In this document: positions 26,482-32,799 of the stretch, piece after piece
Layout of the letters: every line of letters begins with the position of its first letter
How positions within the stretch are numbered: the stretch's first letter is position 1
The notes under the pieces: model-generated
Seen by the model: only the letters and a program-made list of their open reading frames with translations
What the model was told of the DNA's origin: nothing
Database searches by the model: none
Virus record (IMG/VR): IMGVR_UViG_3300022072_000059
Coordinates: 1 to 35,000 of that record
DNA from: a virus
Direction: 5' to 3' (one strand)
DNA: 35,000 nucleotides
Made by a program: the position numbers and the translations under genes

Positions 26482-26865
26482 CTACTCTACTGCTTCTTCG
26501 CCGATTGTAAGCCGAACGTCGGCCCACACTTCATCGCGTTCCCCAGCAAAGACTTGGAATCCTAAATCTTTTGACATGACGACTGCGTCTGGTTTACCAG
26601 ACCCTGTGAAGTCACCACGCTTGTTGCGAGCGACCATAGAGCGGATCTGTTTTGCTAAGGCTGTTGTACGTTCTGGCCCTTCAAGTTGTACAGCAATTTT
26701 TGTCTCTTCAGCATCAAGGACTTCGCCTTGTACTAAATGAGCTCCGGCAGCTAGACAATCTTTAACGGCGGCAGCAGGTACATCAACTGGGGTGTTCTTT
26801 TTAAACTCGAAAGTGTAACCAACTAGGGTTACAACGAGCTTATCTACAGGCATTTGTAGTTTCAT
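26482..26865 (-). CDS. Small head-module protein, unknown
   Basis: A 127-residue protein starting MKLQMPVDKLVVTLVGYTFEF, with two beta segments and a central helix (AAVKDCLAAGAHLV, ERTTALAKQIRSMVARNKRGDF), ending DVRLTIGEEAVE. It lies between the decoration-like gene and the adaptor, a location where small head-completion or capsid-associated proteins are found in related phages. Ribosome binding site AGGAAAT precedes the ATG, almost identical to the site before the decoration gene. I do not recognise a specific function. Confidence 0.65.
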   Translation of the reverse strand: MKLQMPVDKLVVTLVGYTFEFKKNTPVDVPAAAVKDCLAAGAHLVQGEVLDAEETKIAVQLEGPERTTALAKQIRSMVARNKRGDFTGSGKPDAVVMSKDLGFQVFAGERDEVWADVRLTIGEEAVE

Positions 26866-26883
26866 TATTTATTTCCTAAAGTG

Positions 26884-26939
26884 AGTGGTGTCCCCGAAGG
26901 GGGAAGGGAGTGACTAAACTCCCTTCCTAGTCAACCACT
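26884..26939 (-). terminator. Three-way RNA junction after the decoration gene
   Basis: On the minus strand an outer stem AGTGGT/ACCACT (26934-26939 with 26884-26889) encloses two hairpins. One has nine perfect pairs, GGAAGGGAG/CTCCCTTCC, around an eight-base loop (26902-26927). The next is CCC-TTCG-GGG (26892-26901) with a stable UUCG tetraloop. No U-run follows, so full intrinsic termination is doubtful. It may stabilise or process the mRNA and set the ratio of capsid or decoration protein to downstream proteins. It fills almost all of the 82-base gap between the two genes. Confidence 0.65.
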
Positions 26940-26947
26940 GCCGGTGG

Positions 26948-27340
26948 TTAAACTGGTTGTACTTCGTTTGCACGTCCACCTACGATGTACGAAACAAGCA
27001 CGTAACCATCACCGACTGTAGGCGTACCAGTGTTCGTGATGTTCAAAACAAGTGCATCTGTTACAGAGAAAGCCGCGCCTGCAGGTACTAGGTTTGTTCC
27101 ACCTGCAACTTTAGCGTCAACGTTTGCTGCATACTTATCACCAGTAGTCTTGTCACCTAAGTCAAGTACAGCTGATGAAGCAGAGTCAAATGCATTTACG
27201 ATTACGACTGCGCCGCCAGTTACGACTGCGCCGCCAGGGATATCAATTAACTCTACGCTTACGCCATCAGCGTCTGCGAAGGTAAAATTGACCTTAGCTG
27301 TTAGTGGCCATTGACGACCACCATCTTTTACGATTGCCAT
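26948..27340 (-). CDS. Probable capsid decoration / cement protein
   Basis: A 130-residue all-beta protein directly downstream of the major capsid gene. Segments: WPLTAKVNFTFADADGVSVELIDIPGGAVVTGGAVVIV, AVLDLGDKTTGDKYAANVDA, and a C-terminal VGDGYVLVSYIVGGRANEVQP. Small beta-rich proteins in this position commonly bind the outside of the capsid and strengthen it. The gene is isolated by stable RNA structures on both sides, consistent with its own expression level. Ribosome binding site AGAGGAAAT; start and site lie between complementary arms ATTGC/GCAAT. Function inferred from size, fold type and position. Confidence 0.65.
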   Translation of the reverse strand: MAIVKDGGRQWPLTAKVNFTFADADGVSVELIDIPGGAVVTGGAVVIVNAFDSASSAVLDLGDKTTGDKYAANVDAKVAGGTNLVPAGAAFSVTDALVLNITNTGTPTVGDGYVLVSYIVGGRANEVQPV

Positions 27341-27362
27341 GATTTATTTCCTCTTAAGCAAT
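27333..27362 (-). promoter_or_regulatory. Inverted repeat around the decoration gene start
   Basis: ATTGC and GCAAT are complementary arms enclosing the AGAGGA ribosome binding site and the ATG of the decoration gene in a loop of twenty bases. The stem is only five pairs and the loop is large, so this is a weak candidate structure. It lies just past the UUCG hairpin that follows the capsid gene. Confidence 0.3.
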
Positions 27363-27367
27363 ATGAT

Positions 27368-27385
27368 GGGGCGGCGAACCGCCCC
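27368..27385 (-). terminator. UUCG stem-loop directly after the major capsid gene
   Basis: The minus strand reads GGGGCGG-TTCG-CCGCCCC, seven GC pairs closed by a UUCG tetraloop, starting six bases after the capsid stop codon. It is the most GC-rich hairpin in the window. The downstream bases ATCATATT are not a proper U-run, so it could be a partial terminator or a 3' stabiliser of the capsid message. Either would raise capsid output relative to later genes. Confidence 0.65.
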
Positions 27386-27391
27386 GTCGGA

Positions 27392-28501
27392 TTAGATAGC
27401 AGTATCGATAGCGATAACACCGAAATCTTGTTCAGTACCAGAGATCTGACTATGGAACACAGGTTTCTTCATACCGATGATTTTGCCGGTAGAAATAGCT
27501 TGTTGATTGTCATAATCGAACATCTTCTCGATCCACTCAGGTGAACCAATATCAGCGAATGCCATAGCTTGAGCACCACACATTAGGACACGTTGGCCGT
27601 CGACGTTAGAACCTGCACCCCATTTAGATCCAGCTAGTGCACCTTTAGTGTTGTACACGTGACGGTATTCGTAGATCGCTAAGCCATCAACATAGATAAC
27701 CGAAGCGCCTTTGAATAACGGGTTAGATGAGCTACGTGGTAACGCGTCTTTCCATGCAGCCATAAAGTCTGGGTCAGCTTTAAGCTTCGCAATACCTTGA
27801 GGAGTCATGAATACGTTGTACACTTCCATACCATCACCACCACGGATTGGGCGGATGAAGTTGTCTTTAGCGTACGCTTTGGCTTCTACCAACATACGCC
27901 ATGAAGGAGTATCAGTAGAGACTAACGATGCGTTAGAGGCATGGCTGAAATCTTTAGCAGTGTTGTTCCATGTAAGAACGCGATCTGTAGTTGGAGCAGA
28001 TACATCACCAGAGAAATCTAAGTTTACGAAATCAGAACCAACACGATCACGACCGTTAGTGTGCTTGCTATAAGCAACACCAGACATTGTCAAGAACGCT
28101 AATTGGTCGCAACGATCAGCAAGCCAGTAAGACAAGTTGTCGCGTGAAGTTTCGCGGAAGTTGATGATTGAACGTTGGTCAGCCATACGGCCTTCGTGGC
28201 GTGTAGCGTGACGTAGTTGATCAAGCTGAACAACCATGTCGTATGATTTACCAGCTTCTTCATTACCTTCTAATGTGCGATCCCCTGCGATACCATCGCC
28301 TTCAAGATCTGCTACTAGGGTAATTACTGCACGAGCGCCTTTTTCGGACTTAGTCAACTCAGTGATTCGTTGAATCATTGCGTTGTTACCAGTACCCATA
28401 AAGCGGTTCATGAAAGAGTTGTTACGCGCTGCTTTCCAAAGATCTTTAGACCAGACGGTCTTTTCTTCGTTTGTAAGCAGGGCAAAGTTACTTAATGCCA
28501 T
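27392..28501 (-). CDS. Major capsid protein, N4-gp56 family
   Basis: A 369-residue protein. The order NEEKTVWSKDLWKAARNNSFMNRFMG, TELTKSEKGARAVITLVADLEGDGIAGDRTLEGNEE, LDQLRHATRHEGRMADQRSI, and a C-terminal GSPEWIEKMFDYDNQQAISTGKIIGMKKPVFHS fits the N4-gp56 type major capsid family, which has the HK97 fold. It follows the scaffold gene and precedes a decoration gene, the standard order. Its ribosome binding site AAGGA lies in the loop of a perfect six-pair hairpin (28504-28521), preceded by an unusual 245-base structured leader. It is expected to be the most abundant virion protein. Family named from sequence pattern. Confidence 0.9.
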   Translation of the reverse strand: MALSNFALLTNEEKTVWSKDLWKAARNNSFMNRFMGTGNNAMIQRITELTKSEKGARAVITLVADLEGDGIAGDRTLEGNEEAGKSYDMVVQLDQLRHATRHEGRMADQRSIINFRETSRDNLSYWLADRCDQLAFLTMSGVAYSKHTNGRDRVGSDFVNLDFSGDVSAPTTDRVLTWNNTAKDFSHASNASLVSTDTPSWRMLVEAKAYAKDNFIRPIRGGDGMEVYNVFMTPQGIAKLKADPDFMAAWKDALPRSSSNPLFKGASVIYVDGLAIYEYRHVYNTKGALAGSKWGAGSNVDGQRVLMCGAQAMAFADIGSPEWIEKMFDYDNQQAISTGKIIGMKKPVFHSQISGTEQDFGVIAIDTAI

Positions 28502-28503
28502 GT

Positions 28504-28521
28504 CGAATATTCCTTTATTCG
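28504..28521 (-). promoter_or_regulatory. Hairpin presenting the capsid gene ribosome binding site
   Basis: The minus strand reads CGAATA-AAGGAA-TATTCG: six perfect pairs with the Shine-Dalgarno AAGGA in a six-base loop, two bases before the capsid ATG. A GGA in a hairpin loop over the ribosome binding site is the classical geometry of CsrA/RsmA repression targets. The structure is visible; protein binding is inferred. Confidence 0.6.
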
Positions 28522-28619
28522 TCGTATTAAAATCCCAAAACTATGGGAATGATTGGTCAAACGTTCTGAACCTATCGCGTCAGATAACTTTCGCTTAATA
28601 CGGTTATTTATCGAGGGTG

Positions 28620-28630
28620 GCGATCCTCGC
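28620..28630 (-). promoter_or_regulatory. GGA-loop hairpin in the capsid leader
   Basis: The minus strand reads GCGA-GGA-TCGC, four pairs closing a GGA loop. An alternative fold pairs CGAGG here with CCTCG a few bases downstream. It is the third GGA-type hairpin in the scaffold-capsid gap, the other two being at 28685 and 28667. Confidence 0.45.
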
Positions 28631-28666
28631 TCTATCTATCGCTATAGAGGTCGAAGTATGGATCTA

Positions 28667-28680
28667 GCGCATCCTTGCGC
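28667..28680 (-). promoter_or_regulatory. AGGA-loop hairpin in the capsid leader
   Basis: The minus strand reads GCGCA-AGGA-TGCGC, five perfect pairs with loop AGGA. It lies four bases after the similar hairpin at 28685-28700; the two share the core CAAGGATG but have different stem sequences. Loop identity with compensating stem changes is what a protein-binding RNA hairpin would show. Confidence 0.65.
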
Positions 28681-28684
28681 ATTT

Positions 28685-28700
28685 GATACATCCTTGTATC
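28685..28700 (-). promoter_or_regulatory. CsrA/RsmA-type hairpin matching the SELEX consensus
   Basis: The minus strand reads GATACAAGGATGTATC: six perfect pairs (GATACA/TGTATC) closing loop AGGA. The twelve central RNA bases AUACAAGGAUGU match the reported high-affinity CsrA consensus RUACARGGAUGU at all positions. It is not a start site for the capsid gene, being about 185 bases upstream. Binding to a host or phage CsrA-family protein is inferred and untested. Confidence 0.7.
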
Positions 28701-28737
28701 GCAGAACCATGTGAGCATGGTACCACAATACAAGGAT
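28690..28737 (-). promoter_or_regulatory. Long alternative hairpin competing with the CsrA-type hairpin
   Basis: ATCCTTGTAT (28728-28737) pairs perfectly with ATACAAGGAT (28690-28699) on the minus strand. The stem continues inward with five more pairs, three of them G-U, to the inner hairpin ACCATG-CTCA-CATGGT (28706-28721). Forming it would bury the AAGGA of the hairpin at 28685, so the two folds exclude each other. This is the form expected of a switch, but no ligand or protein is known. Confidence 0.5.
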
Positions 28738-28746
28738 TATAGTCAA
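28717..28746 (-). promoter_or_regulatory. Possible sigma70-type promoter for the capsid gene
   Basis: Reading the minus strand, TTGACT (28746-28741) and TACCAT (28722-28717) are separated by 18 bases. Five of six and four of six bases match the -35 and -10 consensus. A transcript from here would begin near 28710 and carry the AGGA hairpins as its leader while losing the 5' half of the long alternative stem. The -10 match is poor, so confidence is low. Confidence 0.3.
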
Positions 28747-28755
28747 CTAGTTGAC
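28742..28755. promoter_or_regulatory. 14-base palindrome at the end of the scaffold gene
   Basis: GTCAACTAGTTGAC is a perfect palindrome covering the scaffold stop codon and overlapping the possible -35 element. It could be an operator for a dimeric protein or a short RNA hairpin. Coding constraint covers only part of it. Confidence 0.45.
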
Positions 28756-29595
28756 GTCACCACGCATTTTCCGCTTGGTTGATTCTGGTAACGCGTCGAA
28801 CTCTTCCTCAGTCAGATCATTAACATCAGGGAGTACATCTTTTTTACCTGAGTTATCACTATCAAACCCTACCTTATCTAAACCAGGTGGTTGCTTATTA
28901 GCGGTATCTACGTTCTTCTTCACGTCCGTTTTTCGCTTCTGGGCTGGCTCTGCAGGTTCTGCAGCTGCTACACCTTTAGGCATGACGTAACGTACCGCAT
29001 CTTGTAGTGCTGTAGAAGGTGCTGTACCTGACGAGACAAACGCGCGTTGTAGACGAAGTACTTCGTCTACCGAGTCTTGGTCATAGGTATCGGAGTCAGG
29101 GTCAAGATTAGGGTACTGGGTATTCAATGCTTCGATAGTAGAATCAAGACGGATAGACTCGCGAGTAGACTCGCTCGTACGTTGCGAACGTTGTTCGTGC
29201 TCTGCATCACGTTCTGCTCGTTCCATCTGACGGATCTGCTTATTGTAGCCAGCCGCAGCTGCTGTATCACCATCTGCTCTAGCTTGCTCTAGCTTAAGGT
29301 CTAAGTCTGCATAAGGATCAGCTTCTTCTTTCTGCTCTTCCTTAGGTGACATGCTAGCACGCAACTCAGCCAGTTCACGCTCCGCTTCTCTTGCACGGTT
29401 TGCTGCTGAGTCGTAACGATGCTTTGGGATCATCCCATTAGATCGGGGTGCTTCCTCTTCTTCCTCTTCAGGCGCTTCAGCTTCTTCCTCTTCAGGCGCT
29501 TCCGCTTCTTCTAAGCCTTCTTCCTCTTCTTCTTCGACCGCTTGATCTTCAGGCAACAAGATGTCATCTTCGTCTTCCATGGCAGTGTTTGACAT
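28747..29595 (-). CDS. Capsid scaffold protein
   Basis: A 282-residue, strongly acidic protein between portal and capsid genes. Residues about 9-47 are a Glu-rich low-complexity stretch with two copies of EAPEEEE-type units. Residues about 55-150 are charged helix (AANRAREAERELAELRAS, AERDAEHEQRSQRTSESTRE). The C-terminus is a mixed-charge tail with PGLDKVGFDSDN and EEEFDALPESTKRKMRGD. This composition (acidic, helical, basic C-terminal tail that binds coat) is typical of scaffold proteins that guide procapsid assembly and then leave. The start has AGGAGG within a hairpin. Function inferred from position and composition. Confidence 0.82.
   Translation of the reverse strand: MSNTAMEDEDDILLPEDQAVEEEEEEGLEEAEAPEEEEAEAPEEEEEEAPRSNGMIPKHRYDSAANRAREAERELAELRASMSPKEEQKEEADPYADLDLKLEQARADGDTAAAAGYNKQIRQMERAERDAEHEQRSQRTSESTRESIRLDSTIEALNTQYPNLDPDSDTYDQDSVDEVLRLQRAFVSSGTAPSTALQDAVRYVMPKGVAAAEPAEPAQKRKTDVKKNVDTANKQPPGLDKVGFDSDNSGKKDVLPDVNDLTEEEFDALPESTKRKMRGDVN
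29457..29504. repeat. Tandem 24-base repeat in the scaffold gene
   Basis: Two adjacent 24-base units (29457-29480 and 29481-29504) differ at one base and encode the repeated acidic segment of the scaffold protein. Such in-frame repeats can expand or contract by slippage, so strain variation is likely here. Confidence 0.8.
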
Positions 29596-29599
29596 TGTA

Positions 29600-29614
29600 A
29601 ATCCTCCTAGGATT
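29600..29614 (-). promoter_or_regulatory. Hairpin overlapping the scaffold ribosome binding site
   Basis: The minus strand reads AATCCT-AGG-AGGATT, six perfect pairs closing a three-base loop. The AGGAGG Shine-Dalgarno sequence occupies the loop and 3' arm, five bases before the scaffold ATG. This would hide most of the site when folded. Confidence 0.45.
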
Positions 29615-31745
29615 CTTTAGTTTTAGTTTTGGCTTTTTCTTTATCAGCTCGCTCTGCTTGTTCTCGCTTCGCTTCGCCGTCTTGGATGGTAGCCAGCATC
29701 TTTATCTTTTGCTGGCCGACTGCTTTTTCTCGTTCTAGCTGAAGCTGCATGGCTTGTTTTTCTCTCGCCATCCACAACTCTGCATCTTGCTTCTCACGTG
29801 CCATTTCCAACTCCGCTGCTATCTTAGCGTGTTGTAATCTTAGCTCGCCTTGCCCGTCATCTTGCTGGTCTTTTTGCACTTCGGCCATTTCTTTACGGGC
29901 TCTTACTGCGTTGAGCGCTGCAGTAGATGATTTAACCTGGGTATCCGCTTCTTTGTCTTTATTTTCAAGTTCGAGTTTCTGCATCTCAAGCTGCTGCATT
30001 TTTTGCTCGGCTTCAGTTGCTTCACCGCCGCCTTGTAGTTCTTTAATGCGTGCTGCTATTTCTGTTTTACGAGACAGATGACTATTCTCAATTAACACAT
30101 CGTCAGGAATAGCGATGCCTAGTTGACGTAGCTCAAGTGCTTCTTGGAACTGCGTAGTCTCGAAGTCATCTCTTGCAGGAACGTTCGTAACAACAATGCC
30201 GTATTCACCTAGCGTTAGATCATTAATTAGCTGACCTTCTGGTGTCATCTGGTTTACAGCCATCTGCTCAGTCTGTGCTGTTAAGTCACGACCGACGACT
30301 TGGATAACACGTTCTTCTGTGTAATAAGTCTGAACTAAATTTAAGATCCGCTTAGCCAACATGTGGCGTGTTTTGGTTAGGTTATCTAGTGGTTTCGCTA
30401 AGTTGACAGCGCCAGCAGATTGTTTTGCTTTAATCGCTTTTGCTGCTACGTCGGCTCTATCCATGCCGCGCTGTGAATCAGAGATACCTGATATTTCTTT
30501 AATGAACTCATCTGACTTATACGTTACACGATCGAGGCCAGTTGGCACTTGGTTCGGGCTGATCTTCTCTAGATCGTTTACATCTGTTAGCTCAAACACA
30601 ACACCTGTTTCAGCGCCGCGTTCTTCCAGATCTTCTACATCCATGTTCTGTAGTGAGCCGGCTTTAACTTTGTAACCACTGTTTGCTGTGGTGTTGATAA
30701 TGTGTAGTTCTTGACTTGACGCTTTGTTGAGCTGGTCTTGTGGAGAAAGGAGATTCTCGACTAAGCCAATCGTCCGTCCGTTACGAAGGTATGGGAAGTA
30801 AGGCACGATAGTAAAGTAGGTGTAAGGACTCCACTCGTCGAACAGCACAATGTCATCAGCTGTTACCGTCCAGCGGATAGATTCCGCTAAGCGCTTAACC
30901 ATTGACAAGCCTGCTTTGTTAGCAACATCTTGGCGTTTTGCACTGTCCCAGTTATCTGGAACCATACGCATGTCGCCTGCTTCGATGTCTACGAACCACC
31001 ACGCATTTCGGATCTTACGGTATTGTCTTTCGATAATACGCACTTTACGGCGTGTATTATCATTCTCTCTGTCACCTTCTGGAACTTGAAACGAGCCAGC
31101 AAACGTACCGTGGTAGCGTTCGGCTGAGTCGTACCCAAACTGGAACTCGCTAGCCACTTTGGTCTTTAGGGTATCGGCGTGCTTTTTACTATAGAGTAGC
31201 TCGATGTCATTTATCGTTAGCCACTTAGTGATGAACACTTCTTTCCAGGTATCGGGATCGTACTCGTCTGCATCAGGATCTATAACGACATTACGGGGGT
31301 TTATACGCTTAAGGCGTACCTCGCCTTGCATGTGATCGTCAAAAGCAGCACGTACATCGAAGAAGCCACGACTTGTTATGAACCCATCGTTGGAGACTTC
31401 TGATTCAATATCATCGAGCTTGTTACTGTTGGTGATCTGAATGTAAACTTTAGTGAGCGCGTCGGCGACTTCTTGTGTGCCATCTTTCAAGGGGCGAAAG
31501 GATACGTCTGCTCTATTACGCAGTTGCTCGCCCATAACCACAGCCATAGTAGACATGATTTTATTTATGGTGAGTACTGGCTTGCCTTGCGATTCTAGTT
31601 TCTGGCGGACAGCTTCGTCCCACTGCTCTCCAGCAAAATACTTATCGCACAGGTCAGCCTTCTTGACGAAGTCAAGGTGGCCGTTGTCTCTCGCGTATGA
31701 GTATCGTTCGAACTGTTCGCTAGCTATTTCATAATCGGTCGGCAT
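29607..31745 (-). CDS. Portal protein, P22-like
   Basis: A protein of about 712 residues, close to the 725 of P22 portal. N-terminal segments FERYSYARDNGHLDFVKKADLCDKYFAGEQWD and LTINKIMSTMAVVMGEQLRNRADVSFRP, then RINPRNVVIDPDADEYDPDTWKEVF, match the P22 portal type. The last 130 residues are a long charged coiled coil (EAEQKMQQLEMQKLELENKDKEAD, MAREKQDAELWMAREKQAMQLQLEREKA), fitting the helical barrel of P22-like portals. It forms the ring through which DNA enters and leaves. I prefer the ATG at 31745 because AAGG lies nine bases upstream; an ATG at 31754 has AAGG directly against it. Confidence 0.9.
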   Translation of the reverse strand: MPTDYEIASEQFERYSYARDNGHLDFVKKADLCDKYFAGEQWDEAVRQKLESQGKPVLTINKIMSTMAVVMGEQLRNRADVSFRPLKDGTQEVADALTKVYIQITNSNKLDDIESEVSNDGFITSRGFFDVRAAFDDHMQGEVRLKRINPRNVVIDPDADEYDPDTWKEVFITKWLTINDIELLYSKKHADTLKTKVASEFQFGYDSAERYHGTFAGSFQVPEGDRENDNTRRKVRIIERQYRKIRNAWWFVDIEAGDMRMVPDNWDSAKRQDVANKAGLSMVKRLAESIRWTVTADDIVLFDEWSPYTYFTIVPYFPYLRNGRTIGLVENLLSPQDQLNKASSQELHIINTTANSGYKVKAGSLQNMDVEDLEERGAETGVVFELTDVNDLEKISPNQVPTGLDRVTYKSDEFIKEISGISDSQRGMDRADVAAKAIKAKQSAGAVNLAKPLDNLTKTRHMLAKRILNLVQTYYTEERVIQVVGRDLTAQTEQMAVNQMTPEGQLINDLTLGEYGIVVTNVPARDDFETTQFQEALELRQLGIAIPDDVLIENSHLSRKTEIAARIKELQGGGEATEAEQKMQQLEMQKLELENKDKEADTQVKSSTAALNAVRARKEMAEVQKDQQDDGQGELRLQHAKIAAELEMAREKQDAELWMAREKQAMQLQLEREKAVGQQKIKMLATIQDGEAKREQAERADKEKAKTKTKES

Positions 31746-31760
31746 CCTTGCCATCCTTGG
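31741..31760 (-). promoter_or_regulatory. Tandem AGGA-loop hairpins at the portal start
   Basis: The minus strand reads CCAAGGATGG then GGCAAGGATGCC, sharing two bases. Each has loop AGGA with three- or four-pair stems, so the two cannot fold fully at once. Both candidate portal start codons are inside these elements. The tandem AAGGAUG cores resemble clustered CsrA/RsmA sites. Confidence 0.5.
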
Positions 31761-31782
31761 TAAGGTTTATTAATGGGTATGA

Positions 31783-31804
31783 TACAGTATTTTACGTGAC
31801 TGTA
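31783..31804. repeat. Inverted repeat upstream of the portal gene
   Basis: TACAGT and ACTGTA are perfect six-base arms around a ten-base spacer in the 53-base gap before the portal gene. It might be an operator or weak hairpin. No convincing promoter was found beside it. Confidence 0.35.
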
Positions 31805-31807
31805 CTA

Positions 31808-32746
31808 TCAGAACTTATATATAGTGACGCCGTGCGTCTCAGTCCAGAAATCACTAGCGGGCGCTAATACGGAGGTTAAAAAAACATTATTGCTGAAACC
31901 ATACGAAACGATACCATAAACCTCATTGCCTACTGCTTTGGCGCCAGGGTCATAAGAGGGGACGTTGTCAAGCCCTGTTGACTCTATTAACCAGGATACG
32001 CCATTATCAATCGAGCTCACAATATCGTTCGTTGCTTCTCCGAATAAATAAATAGTACCATTCTCAAGTGCGACGCCATTGGAATAACTCTTGTTAGGTG
32101 CGCCGCTTTGGCTTATCCAGGCGAGGCCATCTGTGCTGGTCAACACGACGCCTTCGTAGGAGACCAAACAAAAAACCGCACCATTATGGACAACGCAGGG
32201 CCAGTAGTCCTCGACGGGTAGGGCCGCGGCAGTCCAGCTTTTTCCATCTGTGCTGTGTATATATGACCCATAACCGGCGGCGATATAGCGCGTTCCACTA
32301 TCCGCTACGGTGTAGTAGTCACCCGTGGGGTAATTGATGGTACTACGTGTTGTACCGTCTGTTGTCCATAAGCCGCTGGAAGAGCCTATGATAAAAGCAA
32401 AGTCGTTGGTTCGGGCTAAATGTAAGGCGTACCAATTCGGGCCTGATGGAAGTGAAGTCGTCTGCACCCAATTTATGCCGTCGCTACTGATATCAACATT
32501 GAGGTCCAGACTGCTCCCCGCTGTAGTGGACAAATAGGTCGTGGGTAGTTTAACTACCGCACTGCCTGAGGCCGAGGTATATTCCCAAATACCAACGGGG
32601 AAATCCGAGAGCGGCATATATGAGTTCTGATCCCCACCTGTTAGGGCATATATGTAATCGCCGGCAATCGATACGCCTAAGTAGTTCCCATTATAGAGCC
32701 CGAAACCATCTGTCCCCTGGACTTCGTGTAATTCTAATATATCCAT
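31808..32746 (-). CDS. Beta-propeller (Asp-box/BNR-like) virion protein
   Basis: A protein of about 312 residues with at least four Asp-box-like repeats: SSDGINWVQT, STDGKSWTAA, STDGLAWISQ and SIDNGVSWLIE. These turn motifs mark blades of sialidase-type propellers. The sialidase arginine triad and FRIP motif are not evident, so a binding rather than cleaving role is more likely. The ATG at 32746 overlaps the stop of a 17-codon mini-ORF (TAATG) and has GGA seven bases upstream; an upstream ATG at 32758 lacks a good site. It is followed by the portal gene, an unusual neighbour for an adhesin. Confidence 0.7.
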   Translation of the reverse strand: MDILELHEVQGTDGFGLYNGNYLGVSIAGDYIYALTGGDQNSYMPLSDFPVGIWEYTSASGSAVVKLPTTYLSTTAGSSLDLNVDISSDGINWVQTTSLPSGPNWYALHLARTNDFAFIIGSSSGLWTTDGTTRSTINYPTGDYYTVADSGTRYIAAGYGSYIHSTDGKSWTAAALPVEDYWPCVVHNGAVFCLVSYEGVVLTSTDGLAWISQSGAPNKSYSNGVALENGTIYLFGEATNDIVSSIDNGVSWLIESTGLDNVPSYDPGAKAVGNEVYGIVSYGFSNNVFLTSVLAPASDFWTETHGVTIYKF

Positions 32747-32799
32747 TAGCAGTTCCATGCTGAAGTATTACCTAATCCTGTCCAGAATATACAACTCAT
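32746..32799 (-). CDS. 17-codon mini-ORF linking two propeller genes
   Basis: An ATG overlaps the stop of the upstream propeller gene (ATGA at 32799-32796). The frame reads MSCIFWTGLGNTSAWNC and stops with TAA, which overlaps the next propeller's ATG (TAATG). The double overlap suggests ribosomes can pass through by coupled reinitiation. SC-FW-G resembles SCFWRGAS in the partial adhesin upstream, so it may be the remains of a repeated N-terminal module. Translation is inferred. Confidence 0.4.
   Translation of the reverse strand: MSCIFWTGLGNTSAWNC

Noticed and set aside
27368-27385. Canonical rho-independent terminator
   Set aside because: The stem is strong but the following bases are not a U-run on the transcribed strand; called a stem-loop with possible partial termination.
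31755-31807. Promoter before the portal gene
   Set aside because: A TATCAT -10-like box exists on the minus strand, but no acceptable -35 lies 16-18 bases upstream.
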